A DNA stretch of 64,000 nucleotides, taken from the NCBI RefSeq assembly GCF_002192695.1, contig NZ_MTLG01000075.1, forward strand, positions 124,001-188,000, in the 5' to 3' direction. The notes beneath the pieces were generated by a model, which did no database searches, was not told where the DNA came from, and was given only the letters and a program-made list of their open reading frames with translations. This DNA is from Achromobacter xylosoxidans (GTDB lineage Bacteria; Pseudomonadota; Gammaproteobacteria; Burkholderiales; Burkholderiaceae_B). The translations under genes were made by a program, and so were the position numbers. Positions 35,486 to 44,080 of this stretch are shown piece by piece. Positions within the stretch are counted from its first letter, which is position 1, and each line of letters begins with the position of its first letter.

Positions 35486-36868
35486 TCATAGGGTGAGTTT
35501 CACGATAAGGCCAATGACGGCGCAGGCCGCAATGACCTCGATGACACCGCGCTTGAATCTGAACAATGCGATGGCAGCTCCCAGCGCGATCAGCGCCGAG
35601 CCCAGGTCGAACCGCCCTGCCAGGCCTGCCGGCCACAGGACGTGATAGCCAAAAAATACCGCCAGGTTGAGGATGACGCCGACCACCGCCGCGGTGATGG
35701 CGGTGAGCGGCGCGGTGAATTTCAGGTCTTCCTTGGTGGCTTCAACCAGCGGGCCGCCTGCCAGGATGAACAGAAACGACGGCAGGAAGGTGAACCAGGT
35801 GACGACGGCGGCCGCCAGCGCTCCTGCCACGAACAGGTGCTCCGGGCCAAGCAGGCCATGCGCATATCCGCCTACGAATCCGACGAAAGCCACCACCATG
35901 ATCAAGGGGCCCGGCGTGGTCTCACCGAGAGCCAGGCCATCGATCATCTGTATGGGCGTCAACCATCCGTAATGATCGACGGCACCTTGGTAGATGTATG
36001 GCAGCACCGCATATGCGCCGCCGAATGTCAGGTAGGCGGCCTTGGTGAAGAACCACCCCATCTGGGTGTACGCGCCCTGCCATCCATAAACTGCCGAGAG
36101 TATTGCCATTGGCGCGGCCCAGAGCGCCACGCCGGCAGCAACGATCCAGATCAAGCGGCTCCAGCGAAAGCGGGCGTGGGTTGGCGAGGGGGTGTCGTCG
36201 TCAATCAATGCCGGGCCGTAGCCTTGCGAATTCGACCCGTGGCGCGAGCCAACCTGGAAGCACTCGGGCCATCTCTTGCCTCCAAGGAAGCCGATCAATG
36301 CCGCGCTTGCGACAATCAGAGGGAACGGCAATTCCATCGCGAAGATTGCAACGAACGCCGCGGCTGCAATGCTCCAGAGAACAGGGTTCTTCAGCGCGCG
36401 CGACCCTATGCGATGGGCGGCGTGCAGGACGATGGCGGTCACTGCCGGTTTGATGCCATAGAACAGGCCGGCGATTACGGGCACATCGCCCCAGGCGACG
36501 TAGACCCAAGACAGGCCGATCAGGATGAACAGCGACGGCAGGACAAACAGCCCGCCGGCGACTACCCCGCCCCACGTCCGATGCAGCAGCCATCCGATGT
36601 AGGTTGCGAGTTGCTGCGCCTCTGGCCCGGGCAGCAGCATGCAGTAGTTGAGGGCATGCAGGAAGCGTCGTTCACTGATCCACCGTCGGCGCTCCACCAG
36701 TTCAGTGTGCATGATGGCAATTTGCCCTGCCGGGCCACCGAAACTGATGAACCCCAGTTTGAACCAGAACCAAAACGCCTGCCGGAAGGTGACCAGTTGA
36801 GGTCGCCCGAGCGGCTTGTCATCGGGCTCGCCGGTCGGGATGGCAGTGTCCCGGATTTGCGTGCTCAT
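35486..36868 (-). CDS. chrA: ChrA chromate efflux transporter
   Basis: 460 residues from the ATG at 36868; the frame is open 128 codons further up, but that part lies inside chrB. It is a long-chain, two-domain CHR transporter: each half carries the conserved signature (FGGPAGQIA with ELVERRRW near 42-60, and TFGGAYAVLPYIY near 275). About ten membrane segments are seen. It exports chromate from the cytoplasm using the membrane potential. ATGA overlap with chrB couples the two genes. Confidence 0.93.
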   Translation of the reverse strand: MSTQIRDTAIPTGEPDDKPLGRPQLVTFRQAFWFWFKLGFISFGGPAGQIAIMHTELVERRRWISERRFLHALNYCMLLPGPEAQQLATYIGWLLHRTWGGVVAGGLFVLPSLFILIGLSWVYVAWGDVPVIAGLFYGIKPAVTAIVLHAAHRIGSRALKNPVLWSIAAAAFVAIFAMELPFPLIVASAALIGFLGGKRWPECFQVGSRHGSNSQGYGPALIDDDTPSPTHARFRWSRLIWIVAAGVALWAAPMAILSAVYGWQGAYTQMGWFFTKAAYLTFGGAYAVLPYIYQGAVDHYGWLTPIQMIDGLALGETTPGPLIMVVAFVGFVGGYAHGLLGPEHLFVAGALAAAVVTWFTFLPSFLFILAGGPLVEATKEDLKFTAPLTAITAAVVGVILNLAVFFGYHVLWPAGLAGRFDLGSALIALGAAIALFRFKRGVIEVIAACAVIGLIVKLTL

Positions 36869-37806
36869 GACTTGCCCTCCTTCTCGAAGCTGGCCAGGAG
36901 CCCATCGAAGACGCCGCTGGCGAGCGCCAGGAGCTGGTCGTCGTCGGCAATCGTTGCCCGCAGGCCAGCCAGGACCTGTTCCACCCCCGCGGCCTCTGGA
37001 GGCTGCACGCCGCCGACGTCCAGGAAGTGAACGATGGCACCGAGCCGGTCCATGCCTCTGCTTTGCAGACCGAAGGCGGTGGCCAGGTTTTCGAACGTTA
37101 CCTTTGCCCCAACATGGGAAAACCTCGCGCCATCGAAGTCGAACCCCAGAGCGTTGTCCGGGCATTCTCCAGGCGAAGCGAGCCACAGGATGCGAGCATT
37201 CTCGTCGATGCGGCGCCGAATCAGCCAGGCGCTCGCTAGCCGGTCCACCCAAGGACGTGCGCGTGTCGCCCAGGTTCGACCCTGGTAGTCGTCGACAAGG
37301 AGTTGGACGATGGCTCCATCGACGGCATGGGGTTCGTCCGGGGAGAGCGCGCGATTAGCGCCCTCCTCGAGTTCAAGCAACGCCGCATCGGCCTGGCGCT
37401 GCGCTTCTCCTGGAAAGAAGTCGATGTCGACCAGTTGCGCGTAGGTCTTTCGGAGCTTGCGCAACTGCTTCAACGTATCCATGACGGTATCAGGGGACAG
37501 AGCTGCCTGAACTGGCTCGATGCTTTTCATCAGTTCGCCGTAGTCTGCCGAGCGGTCGAAAAGCTCTTTGAGCCGTATGGAGTCGTCACCCGCAAACTCG
37601 GTGTCGGCCAGGTAGGCCGTGCCCCCGCTCTCTTGCACATCGTGCGCGATCGCACTCAGGGTTTCCCGGGTGCGGTCCAGTGACGGCAAGAGATAGACGC
37701 CATCGCGCAACACGGCGGCGCCACTTGATTTCAGCGCGCGCCAGGCACGCATGCGTGCCGTCGCGTTCTCGGTGGGCATTGAAAGAATCAGGGCCAACCA
37801 GCTCAT
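36865..37806 (-). CDS. chrB: ChrB chromate-responsive regulator/resistance protein
   Basis: 313 residues. The N-terminal half (about 1-160) has the winged-helix-like ChrB N-domain (RMRAWRALKSSGAAVLRDGV), and the C-terminal half the chromate-resistance domain (RARPWVDRLASAWLIRRRID). In Ochrobactrum and Cupriavidus, ChrB acts as a chromate-sensing regulator of the chr operon. It is first in the operon, and the inverted repeat at 37829 lies just upstream. Confidence 0.9.
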   Translation of the reverse strand: MSWLALILSMPTENATARMRAWRALKSSGAAVLRDGVYLLPSLDRTRETLSAIAHDVQESGGTAYLADTEFAGDDSIRLKELFDRSADYGELMKSIEPVQAALSPDTVMDTLKQLRKLRKTYAQLVDIDFFPGEAQRQADAALLELEEGANRALSPDEPHAVDGAIVQLLVDDYQGRTWATRARPWVDRLASAWLIRRRIDENARILWLASPGECPDNALGFDFDGARFSHVGAKVTFENLATAFGLQSRGMDRLGAIVHFLDVGGVQPPEAAGVEQVLAGLRATIADDDQLLALASGVFDGLLASFEKEGKS

Positions 37807-37828
37807 CTGTAGATCCAGTAATAAAAAT

Positions 37829-37842
37829 GTAGAGATATCTAC
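37829..37842. promoter_or_regulatory. inverted repeat upstream of chrB
   Basis: GTAGA-GATA-TCTAC is a perfect 5-bp inverted repeat 22 nt before the chrB start codon, with AT-rich flanks (AAAAAT and TTTTAT) that extend it imperfectly. The place suits a ChrB operator. The motif is short, so this is tentative. Confidence 0.4.
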
Positions 37843-37912
37843 TTTTATGTAGCGTACTCTTCAATTTTCAGAAACTCAATAGATCCCGGGCTGCTCGCGT
37901 GGCATTCACCTC

Positions 37913-37935
37913 CATATCCTCCCAGGGGGGATATG
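37913..37935. promoter_or_regulatory. CsoR/RcnR-type operator before the metal-sensor gene
   Basis: A 23-bp dyad CATATCC-TCCCAGGGG-GGATATG, with 10 of 11 base pairs matching around a central A. The AT-flank plus G/C-tract layout is that of CsoR/RcnR/FrmR family operators. It ends 8 nt before the sensor's start codon and includes the likely ribosome-binding G-run, so binding would block both transcription and translation of the sensor-exporter pair. Confidence 0.7.
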
Positions 37936-37943
37936 ATGTGCGC

Positions 37944-38222
37944 ATGATGAAACCTGATCCGCACCACCATCACGATGCCGTCGCCAAGCGTCTCAAACGA
38001 GCGGAAGGCCACCTGCGCAGCATTCTTCAAATGATGGAGGAGCACCGCTCCTGCCTTGAACTGGCCCAGCAGCTGCATGCCGTCGAGAAGGCGATATCGC
38101 AGGCCAAGAAGGTCCTTATCCAGGACCACATCGATCATTGCCTGCAAGACGCTGTAGGCGATCTGGACGCGGACAAGCAGCGCACCATCGACGAATTCAA
38201 AGAAATCACCAAGTACCTGTAA
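37944..38222 (+). CDS. CsoR/RcnR family metal-sensing repressor
   Basis: 92 residues of all-helical DUF156 fold. An N-terminal His run (7-10) is followed by metal-ligand positions Cys37, His62 and Cys66. This Cys-His-Cys set lines up with CsoR (36/61/65) and the nickel sensor InrS, and not with the Cys-His-His set of Escherichia coli RcnR. The neighbouring exporter is RcnA-like, so nickel or cobalt is the likely effector. On metal binding the tetramer would leave the dyad at 37913. The ATG at 37944 starts a double Met; a GTG at 37899 would run through the operator and is rejected. Confidence 0.85.
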   Translation: MMKPDPHHHHDAVAKRLKRAEGHLRSILQMMEEHRSCLELAQQLHAVEKAISQAKKVLIQDHIDHCLQDAVGDLDADKQRTIDEFKEITKYL

Positions 38223-38235
38223 GGGCTTTTCTTCC

Positions 38236-39381
38236 ATGCTGTCGTTTTCCGAGCTGATAGCTCAGGGCGCTTCGCACGCCTGGCTGTTCATTCCCAGCGC
38301 CATCCTGCTGGGCGCCCTGCACGGCCTCGAGCCAGGTCACTCCAAAACAATGATGGCGGCCTTTATCGTCGCGATCCGAGGGACGGTATGGCAGGCGGTC
38401 CTGTTGGGGGTTACCGCGACCATTTCGCACACATTGATCGTGTGGGGCATCGGTCTGGGCGGCATGTACCTATGGCGAGGCGTGGCGGCCGAGGAGTTGG
38501 AACCCTACTTCCAGCTGGCTTCCGGCGCGATCATCGTGCTGATCGCGGCCTGGATGTTCTGGAGAACCTGGCGCGAACAGCATGGCGAGGCGCACGGCCA
38601 TTCCCATCACCATCATGAACATGAGGGGCACAGCCATGGCCTGGAGCGGCACGAGATCGACACCGGGCATGGCCGCGTCGCACTCGAAGTGTTCGAGGAC
38701 GGCGTACCTCCTCGGTGGCGTCTGACCAACCTGCGAGGGAGCCACTGGCGGGCAGAGGATGCCACGCTGACAACCGAACGAACCGATGGCCGTCAGCAAG
38801 TGTTCCAGTTCGCGCAGAAGGATGGCTACCTGGAGTCGCTGGAACAGATACCGGAACCTCATGAGTTCATGGCGCGCCTGGCGTTGACTCACGGTGGCCA
38901 CGTCCATAGCTATGACGTCGCGTTCCTGGAGCCAGATAGCCGCCAGCACGATCACATTCACGAAGAACTGCGCGGATTGGACGTCGCCGGCGAGGGTTAT
39001 CAGGACGCCCACCAGTTGGCGCACGCCAACGACATCCGGCGGCGATTCGCGAACCGGAACGTGACCAACTGGCAGATCGCCCTGTTCGGGCTTACGGGAG
39101 GCCTTATCCCCTGCCCGGCGGCCATCACCGTGCTGCTCCTGTGTTTGCAGTTGAAGGAGTTCACCCTGGGGGCTGTGCTGGTGTTGTGCTTCTCGATCGG
39201 GCTGGCCCTTACCCTGGTTACGGTTGGGGCGGTTGCGGCGCTGAGCGTGCGGCACGTTACTCGGCGCGCTCCCTGGTTCAGCGCAGTCGCCCGGCGGGCT
39301 CCCTACCTATCGAGTCTGCTGATCATTGCCGTCGGCATTTACGTGGGAATCCATGGATGGTCTGGATTGCCCGTCAACTAG
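38236..39381 (+). CDS. nickel/cobalt exporter, RcnA-like
   Basis: 381 residues of the NicO/RcnA family. The first helices carry LLGALHGLEPGHSKTMMAAF (about 25-44), with the conserved HGLEPGHSK metal motif. A His-rich loop follows (about 117-137). The C-terminal half has LTGGLIPCPAAITVLLLCL (about 287-305) and further helices. E. coli RcnA has about 274 residues; the extra length is an insert of about 110 residues after the His-rich loop. It expels Ni(II)/Co(II) across the inner membrane. It starts 13 nt after the sensor gene, forming a two-gene operon. Confidence 0.88.
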   Translation: MLSFSELIAQGASHAWLFIPSAILLGALHGLEPGHSKTMMAAFIVAIRGTVWQAVLLGVTATISHTLIVWGIGLGGMYLWRGVAAEELEPYFQLASGAIIVLIAAWMFWRTWREQHGEAHGHSHHHHEHEGHSHGLERHEIDTGHGRVALEVFEDGVPPRWRLTNLRGSHWRAEDATLTTERTDGRQQVFQFAQKDGYLESLEQIPEPHEFMARLALTHGGHVHSYDVAFLEPDSRQHDHIHEELRGLDVAGEGYQDAHQLAHANDIRRRFANRNVTNWQIALFGLTGGLIPCPAAITVLLLCLQLKEFTLGAVLVLCFSIGLALTLVTVGAVAALSVRHVTRRAPWFSAVARRAPYLSSLLIIAVGIYVGIHGWSGLPVN

Positions 39382-39423
39382 GCTGCTGAACCGCCGATTT
39401 CCTCGCGATACATGATGCGCGGC

Positions 39424-40356
39424 TCAGAGCATTTTTTTCCAGCGCAAGAATGCCATGAGCAGTCCGGCCAGGATTGCGCAGACTGCCGCCAGCACCCAAA
39501 AGCCGAGCGTATCCGTGGCCATGGGGATTCCTGCGAGATTGACCCCGAACAGTCCGGTCAGGAAGCCGAGCGGCAGGAATATCGTCGCCACGGCGACCAG
39601 GGTGTGGGACGATTTGCTCAATCGCCGGTCCTGGATGCGGGTGACCTGGGTGTTCAGTATGTCGATCCGTTCGCGCAGACTCTGTAGCGTCTCGAGGAAG
39701 CGCAGAAGCCGGTCGAGCGAGTCGTCCAAACGCATGCGGTCGCGGTCATCCAGAACGGTATCTCCTTGTGCGCACAGCGTTTCGAGTACCGCTCGCTGCG
39801 GCCCGAGATGGCGCAGAAAGCCGCTGATCCGCATGGTGGTTTCGGCCATGGGGTTGCAGACGGCTTCCAGCTTGTGTGCGGCGGCCAATGCTGCGATCCG
39901 GTCGGTATCGTCTTCCAACCGCTCGATCTGCTGCTCGATCTGGTTCAAATGAACGTCAACCAGGTCGGCCAGGAATGTGCCGGGCGTAGCCGGTCCTGAG
40001 CCGGCATCCAGGCGCGCGGCGATCTCCATGATCGGATCGACGTCGGCCTCGCGTGTACTGACGATGGTATTGGCGGTAATCCACAGGCGTATCGAAACCA
40101 TGTCTTCGGGTCTCGCGGCGCCGTCGCCTTGGGGCCGCATGACCTTCAGGAGCACCATGATCCCGCCGTCCCGCGCCCTCATGCGCGAACGCGTATCTTC
40201 TTTGACCAGCGCCTCCACGACCAGGTCTTCCAGCGCGACCTCGTCCATCAGATAGCTGGCCGTCTCGCGGTGCCTGATGCACATGTGCAGCCATGCGCTA
40301 CCGCTTTTCAGACGCTTGAGAAAAAGGAATCCGGGAGAATTTTGTGCTGTTTCCAT
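39424..40356 (-). CDS. CorA family transporter, ZntB-like
   Basis: 310 residues from the ATG at 40356, with GAAGG 9 nt upstream on the minus strand. A large cytoplasmic funnel domain (about 1-245) with a long coiled stalk (TLQSLRERIDILNTQVTRIQ) is followed by two C-terminal membrane helices, with the selectivity loop GVNLAGIP near 280 in place of classic GMN-PE. This GVN variant is typical of ZntB, a zinc transporter. Convergent with the Ni/Co exporter, 42 nt apart. Confidence 0.85.
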   Translation of the reverse strand: METAQNSPGFLFLKRLKSGSAWLHMCIRHRETASYLMDEVALEDLVVEALVKEDTRSRMRARDGGIMVLLKVMRPQGDGAARPEDMVSIRLWITANTIVSTREADVDPIMEIAARLDAGSGPATPGTFLADLVDVHLNQIEQQIERLEDDTDRIAALAAAHKLEAVCNPMAETTMRISGFLRHLGPQRAVLETLCAQGDTVLDDRDRMRLDDSLDRLLRFLETLQSLRERIDILNTQVTRIQDRRLSKSSHTLVAVATIFLPLGFLTGLFGVNLAGIPMATDTLGFWVLAAVCAILAGLLMAFLRWKKML

Positions 40357-40470
40357 CTTGCCAACCTTCAAGCGGGGCACGTGGAAGGTGCCGCCGCTAG
40401 GATAAGCCTGGGTATGCGCAGTGGCAATTGGAGAAATGGCTATCGGCCCGCCGCCCGAATGGGGCCGAGG

Positions 40471-41595
40471 CTATGGCTTGGGTGCGGCCGGTAACGCTTG
40501 TTTGACGGCTTGCCGTCGTCTCAATGAGCGCCGGCTCCACCAGAGCCAGATGCCGCTGATGCCCAAGGCGCCCAAGCCCAGGCCCAGCAGCGCCACCACG
40601 ATTTCTCCCGCAGCGCCGCCCAGCTCTCCTGTGTGCAGCGGATACAGCACGGAGTTGATCCGCGCGCCGGGATCGAGTTCGTTCCAGCGCTGCGCCGCCA
40701 GCACTTTGCCGTCGCGCGGGTCCAGCCAGACGGTGGATCTGCCGTTGGGGTGGGGATCGTCGGGCACGCGCATGCGGATGGCCAAGGGGCGATCCGTGCG
40801 CGGCGTGTATAGCAGGTAGCCGATCGCGCCGTCCGGAAATGCAGCCAGTGCGGTTGCGGCCAGGTCGTCCAGGGAACGTGGCGGGATGGCGCCCGCGGGC
40901 CGCGCCGGCAGCTTGGGCGCCACGACCGGGGTCTGGCCGCTGGCCAGCGTGATCCAGCCGCCTATCGGACGCCATGCCAGATAGGCGCCGCTGGCCATGC
41001 ACACCGCCAGCAGCAGCGCCAGGATGGCGCCGCCGTTGCGGTGCACGTCGAACAAGGCGCGCAACGCGCCCTTGTTGAACACCATGCGCAAGGACGGCGG
41101 CCATCTGCGCGGCCACCATGCGATCAGTCCTGACACCGTCAGGACCAGATAGGCCAACGCGGCCCAGGCCAGCACGGCCTTGCCCGTGCGATCCAGCATC
41201 AGGGCGCTGTGCAGCTTGTAGACCAGGGCGACGATGCCATCGTCCTCCCCTCTTCTGCCCTGCTCCCGGCCGCTGGCCGGATCGAGATAGATCGTGCCGT
41301 CCCAGGCGCCCGGCGCCCTCACCCTGACCTGCATGGTTTCGCCGGATTCGCGCGGCGGGCGGAAGGTGTACGAGGCTTGCGGGCCGAACTCGGCGGCCAG
41401 ATTGTGGCGCATGGATTCGAACGATGCGGGCGGGCCGACGCCTGCGCTGTCGGCCAGGAAGAACTCCGGATGCAGCAGCTTGTCCAGGGGCCGCGCGGCC
41501 ACAAGGAACGCGCCTGTCAGCCCGGACAGGATCAGGATCCCGCCCAGGCCCAGCGCCACCCAGCGGTGGCACAGCAGCCAGATGCGCCTGGGCAT
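40471..41595 (-). CDS. PepSY-associated membrane protein, possible iron-uptake reductase
   Basis: 374 residues with an N-terminal membrane helix (WVALGLGGILILSGLTGAFL, about 12-31), a periplasmic PepSY region, and further helices near 140-160, 190-215 and 335-355. PepSY_TM proteins are often encoded beside TonB siderophore receptors and are thought to be inner-membrane ferric reductases. Its start overlaps the stop of the receptor gene by 3 nt, so they are translated together. Confidence 0.82.
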   Translation of the reverse strand: MPRRIWLLCHRWVALGLGGILILSGLTGAFLVAARPLDKLLHPEFFLADSAGVGPPASFESMRHNLAAEFGPQASYTFRPPRESGETMQVRVRAPGAWDGTIYLDPASGREQGRRGEDDGIVALVYKLHSALMLDRTGKAVLAWAALAYLVLTVSGLIAWWPRRWPPSLRMVFNKGALRALFDVHRNGGAILALLLAVCMASGAYLAWRPIGGWITLASGQTPVVAPKLPARPAGAIPPRSLDDLAATALAAFPDGAIGYLLYTPRTDRPLAIRMRVPDDPHPNGRSTVWLDPRDGKVLAAQRWNELDPGARINSVLYPLHTGELGGAAGEIVVALLGLGLGALGISGIWLWWSRRSLRRRQAVKQALPAAPKP

Positions 41596-43964
41596 CAGTA
41601 GGCCAGGCGCGCCTGCACGTAGACCATGCGCGGCGCGCCGACCATGCGGCCGCCGTTGGTGTCGACGTTGCGGGTGTAGTAGCGGCGGTCAAACAGGTTG
41701 TTCACGCCCACGGCCAATTCGCTGCCCTTCCATTGCGGCAGCTTGTAGCTGAGCTGCGTGTTCCAGACGCTGAAGCCGGGCACGCGGCCGTTGCTGGCGG
41801 CGGCGTTTTCCTCTTCGGTGTTGGCCGTGTCCGAGTACTGGCCGCTCTGCGCCGTGGTGTACAGGTTGAAGGTCCAGTTGTTGCGGATGTAGCGTCCGCC
41901 CAGCGTGCCGGTCTGGCGAGAATAGAACGGCACGTCCTTGCCTTCGAATTCGCCGGATTTCTGGATGGCGCGCACGTAGGTGTAGTTGGCGTAGAGGTTC
42001 AGTCCGGCGAGCGGCCCGGATTTGTCGAAGTCGTAGTCGATGGCGAATTCAACGCCGTTGTGGGTGGTGGCGCCCAGGTTGCGGAAGACGGCCGGGTTGG
42101 TGCCGGGTATCGACAGGATCTGGTTGTCGAACTTCAGGTTGAAGACGGTGAATTCGGTATGGGTCTGCTCGCCCGAGTAGCGCAGGCCGGCTTCGATGGT
42201 CTTGGCGACTTCGGGGCTGAGGGGGTTGGACGCCGACATCGAGTTCAGCTGCGTGTACTGCACCGCGCCGAACGAGGTGTTGTAGTTGGTATAGAGCGTC
42301 AAGGCGTCGTCGACCAGATAGGCGACGTTCAGCGACGGCAGGCCGCGGCTGTTGCGCAGGTCGAACGGCGTGTCGTTGGCGGTGCCGCTGGGCTGGCGAT
42401 TGGTGCGGATGTGTTCATAGCGCACGCCGGGCGTCACGCGCCATTTGCCGTAGGCGATGCGGTCGTCCAGGTAGATGGAGTGCGCCTCGGTTTCGTTGTC
42501 GAAGACCTGGGCCGCGCCGATGCGTTGGCCCGTGGCCAGGGATTCGGAATAGCGCCGGTCCTGGCCGGTTTCGTGGATGTAGCGGTAGCCGATGGTCACG
42601 TCGTGCGTGGTCGGGCCCCATTCCAGGCGCTGCGTGTAGCGCGGCTCTATGCCCAGCACCTGGTTGTTGCGCGGCTGATAGTCGTTGCGGCCGGTTGCGG
42701 TATTGATGAGCGAACTCTGGCGCGAGCTGTCGTAGTGATAGACCCGGGCCTCGAACTCCTGGGTGTCCGAGATCGAGTTCAGGTACCCGATGTCGACCTG
42801 ATCGCGCTGCCCTTTCCAGTAATCGGTGGGATGGGTGTTCTGGAACGGGTCGTCGCGGTACTGCGCCACCGTCAGGCCTCCGGGCGTCATCGATTTGACG
42901 TCGTAGTGGGCGAACTTGCCGTAGATCTCCGAAGTCGGGGTCAGCTCGAAGCGCCACTTCAGCGCCACGTCGTTATAGCGGTCATGGCTGGCGTCGCGCC
43001 ATTGCTCGCCGTCCATGCCGGAATACATCAGCGCCACGCCCAGTCCGTTTTCGAACTGCGTGCCCATGAAACCGGTGTACTGGGTGTTGGTGCCGCCCTG
43101 GCTGAAAATGTTGTAGCGGGCGGAGGCCTCGGCGGTGAGTCCGCTGGTGGTGGGAATCGAGCGGGTCTTGAAGTTGATCACGCCGCCCACGTTTTGCGGG
43201 CCGTAGCGCACCGCGCCGCCGCCGCGCACCACGTCGATGGCCTCGATGTTGCCCAGGCTGGTCGGCGACATCACCAGGTTCGGCTGGCCGTAAGGGGCCA
43301 TGGCCATGGGGATGCCGTCCAGCAGCATGGTGGTGCGGAACGAGTTGCGCGGATTCAGGCCGCGGATGCCGACGTGCAGGCCGACCGAGCTGCCGCTGGC
43401 GCTGGTGCTGCCGCTGATCTGCACGCCCGGCACGCGGCGCAGCACGTCGGCCACGCTGGTGGCGCCGCTGTTCTGGATTTCGTCGCGCTTGACCAGCGTG
43501 CGTGCGCCGCCGAAGGTCTGCACGCTGTTTTCCAGACCAGTGCCCAGCCAGTCGCCGCTGACCTGAATTGATTCCAGCGTGTTGGCGTTGCCGGCCGGCG
43601 CGGCCTTGGCCGCGGGAGCGGGCGCGCGCACCACATAACCCTGACCGCCCTGCTCCACCGCCACCAGGCCGGTGCCGGACAGCAGTTGGGCCAGGCCGGA
43701 CGCCACGCCGTAGCTGCCATCCAGGCCCTGGGTTCGCAGCCCGCCCGTGTCCTCGGGCCGGAACGAAACCGTGATGCCGCCCGCCCTGGCGAAGGCGGAG
43801 AGCGCCTGGTCCAGCGGTCCCGCCGGAATGTGATAGTCATGCACGGCAGCGGGCGCCGCGCTTTGGGCTGCCGCAGGCGGCGCGGCGGCAAACACAGCCG
43901 CCAGGCTCAGCGTCAATCCAGCCAATCGCAGGACACGGGGTTGGGTATAGTCTTCGGCTGCCAC
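41595..43964 (-). CDS. TonB-dependent receptor, FecA-like with STN domain
   Basis: 789 residues. A signal peptide (to AAAQS, about 34) precedes an STN domain (about 42-112), a plug (about 135-265, with DVLRRVPGVQI, VRGGGAVRYGPQNVGGVINF) and a barrel ending YVQARLAY. The plug resembles FecA of ferric citrate uptake, and the upstream fecI/fecR-like genes match that system's layout. The ligand is unproven; citrate or another ferric chelate is possible. It carries PepSY and receptor functions as one unit with the next gene. Confidence 0.9.
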   Translation of the reverse strand: MAAEDYTQPRVLRLAGLTLSLAAVFAAAPPAAAQSAAPAAVHDYHIPAGPLDQALSAFARAGGITVSFRPEDTGGLRTQGLDGSYGVASGLAQLLSGTGLVAVEQGGQGYVVRAPAPAAKAAPAGNANTLESIQVSGDWLGTGLENSVQTFGGARTLVKRDEIQNSGATSVADVLRRVPGVQISGSTSASGSSVGLHVGIRGLNPRNSFRTTMLLDGIPMAMAPYGQPNLVMSPTSLGNIEAIDVVRGGGAVRYGPQNVGGVINFKTRSIPTTSGLTAEASARYNIFSQGGTNTQYTGFMGTQFENGLGVALMYSGMDGEQWRDASHDRYNDVALKWRFELTPTSEIYGKFAHYDVKSMTPGGLTVAQYRDDPFQNTHPTDYWKGQRDQVDIGYLNSISDTQEFEARVYHYDSSRQSSLINTATGRNDYQPRNNQVLGIEPRYTQRLEWGPTTHDVTIGYRYIHETGQDRRYSESLATGQRIGAAQVFDNETEAHSIYLDDRIAYGKWRVTPGVRYEHIRTNRQPSGTANDTPFDLRNSRGLPSLNVAYLVDDALTLYTNYNTSFGAVQYTQLNSMSASNPLSPEVAKTIEAGLRYSGEQTHTEFTVFNLKFDNQILSIPGTNPAVFRNLGATTHNGVEFAIDYDFDKSGPLAGLNLYANYTYVRAIQKSGEFEGKDVPFYSRQTGTLGGRYIRNNWTFNLYTTAQSGQYSDTANTEEENAAASNGRVPGFSVWNTQLSYKLPQWKGSELAVGVNNLFDRRYYTRNVDTNGGRMVGAPRMVYVQARLAY

Positions 43965-44080
43965 TTGGTCACATCCCTACAGGTCGTCAATTCGCGGTAT
44001 GCCGAATGAGCGCTGGCAAAAGGGACAGGCGTGGGATGGCAGAGTTGTAAGCAGGTGAAACTTCATGGCCTGGCGCGGTT

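Noticed and set aside
36869..37252. Extension of chrA upstream by 128 codons.
   Set aside because: The extra part is another frame of chrB; the ATGA overlap at 36865-36868 marks the true start.
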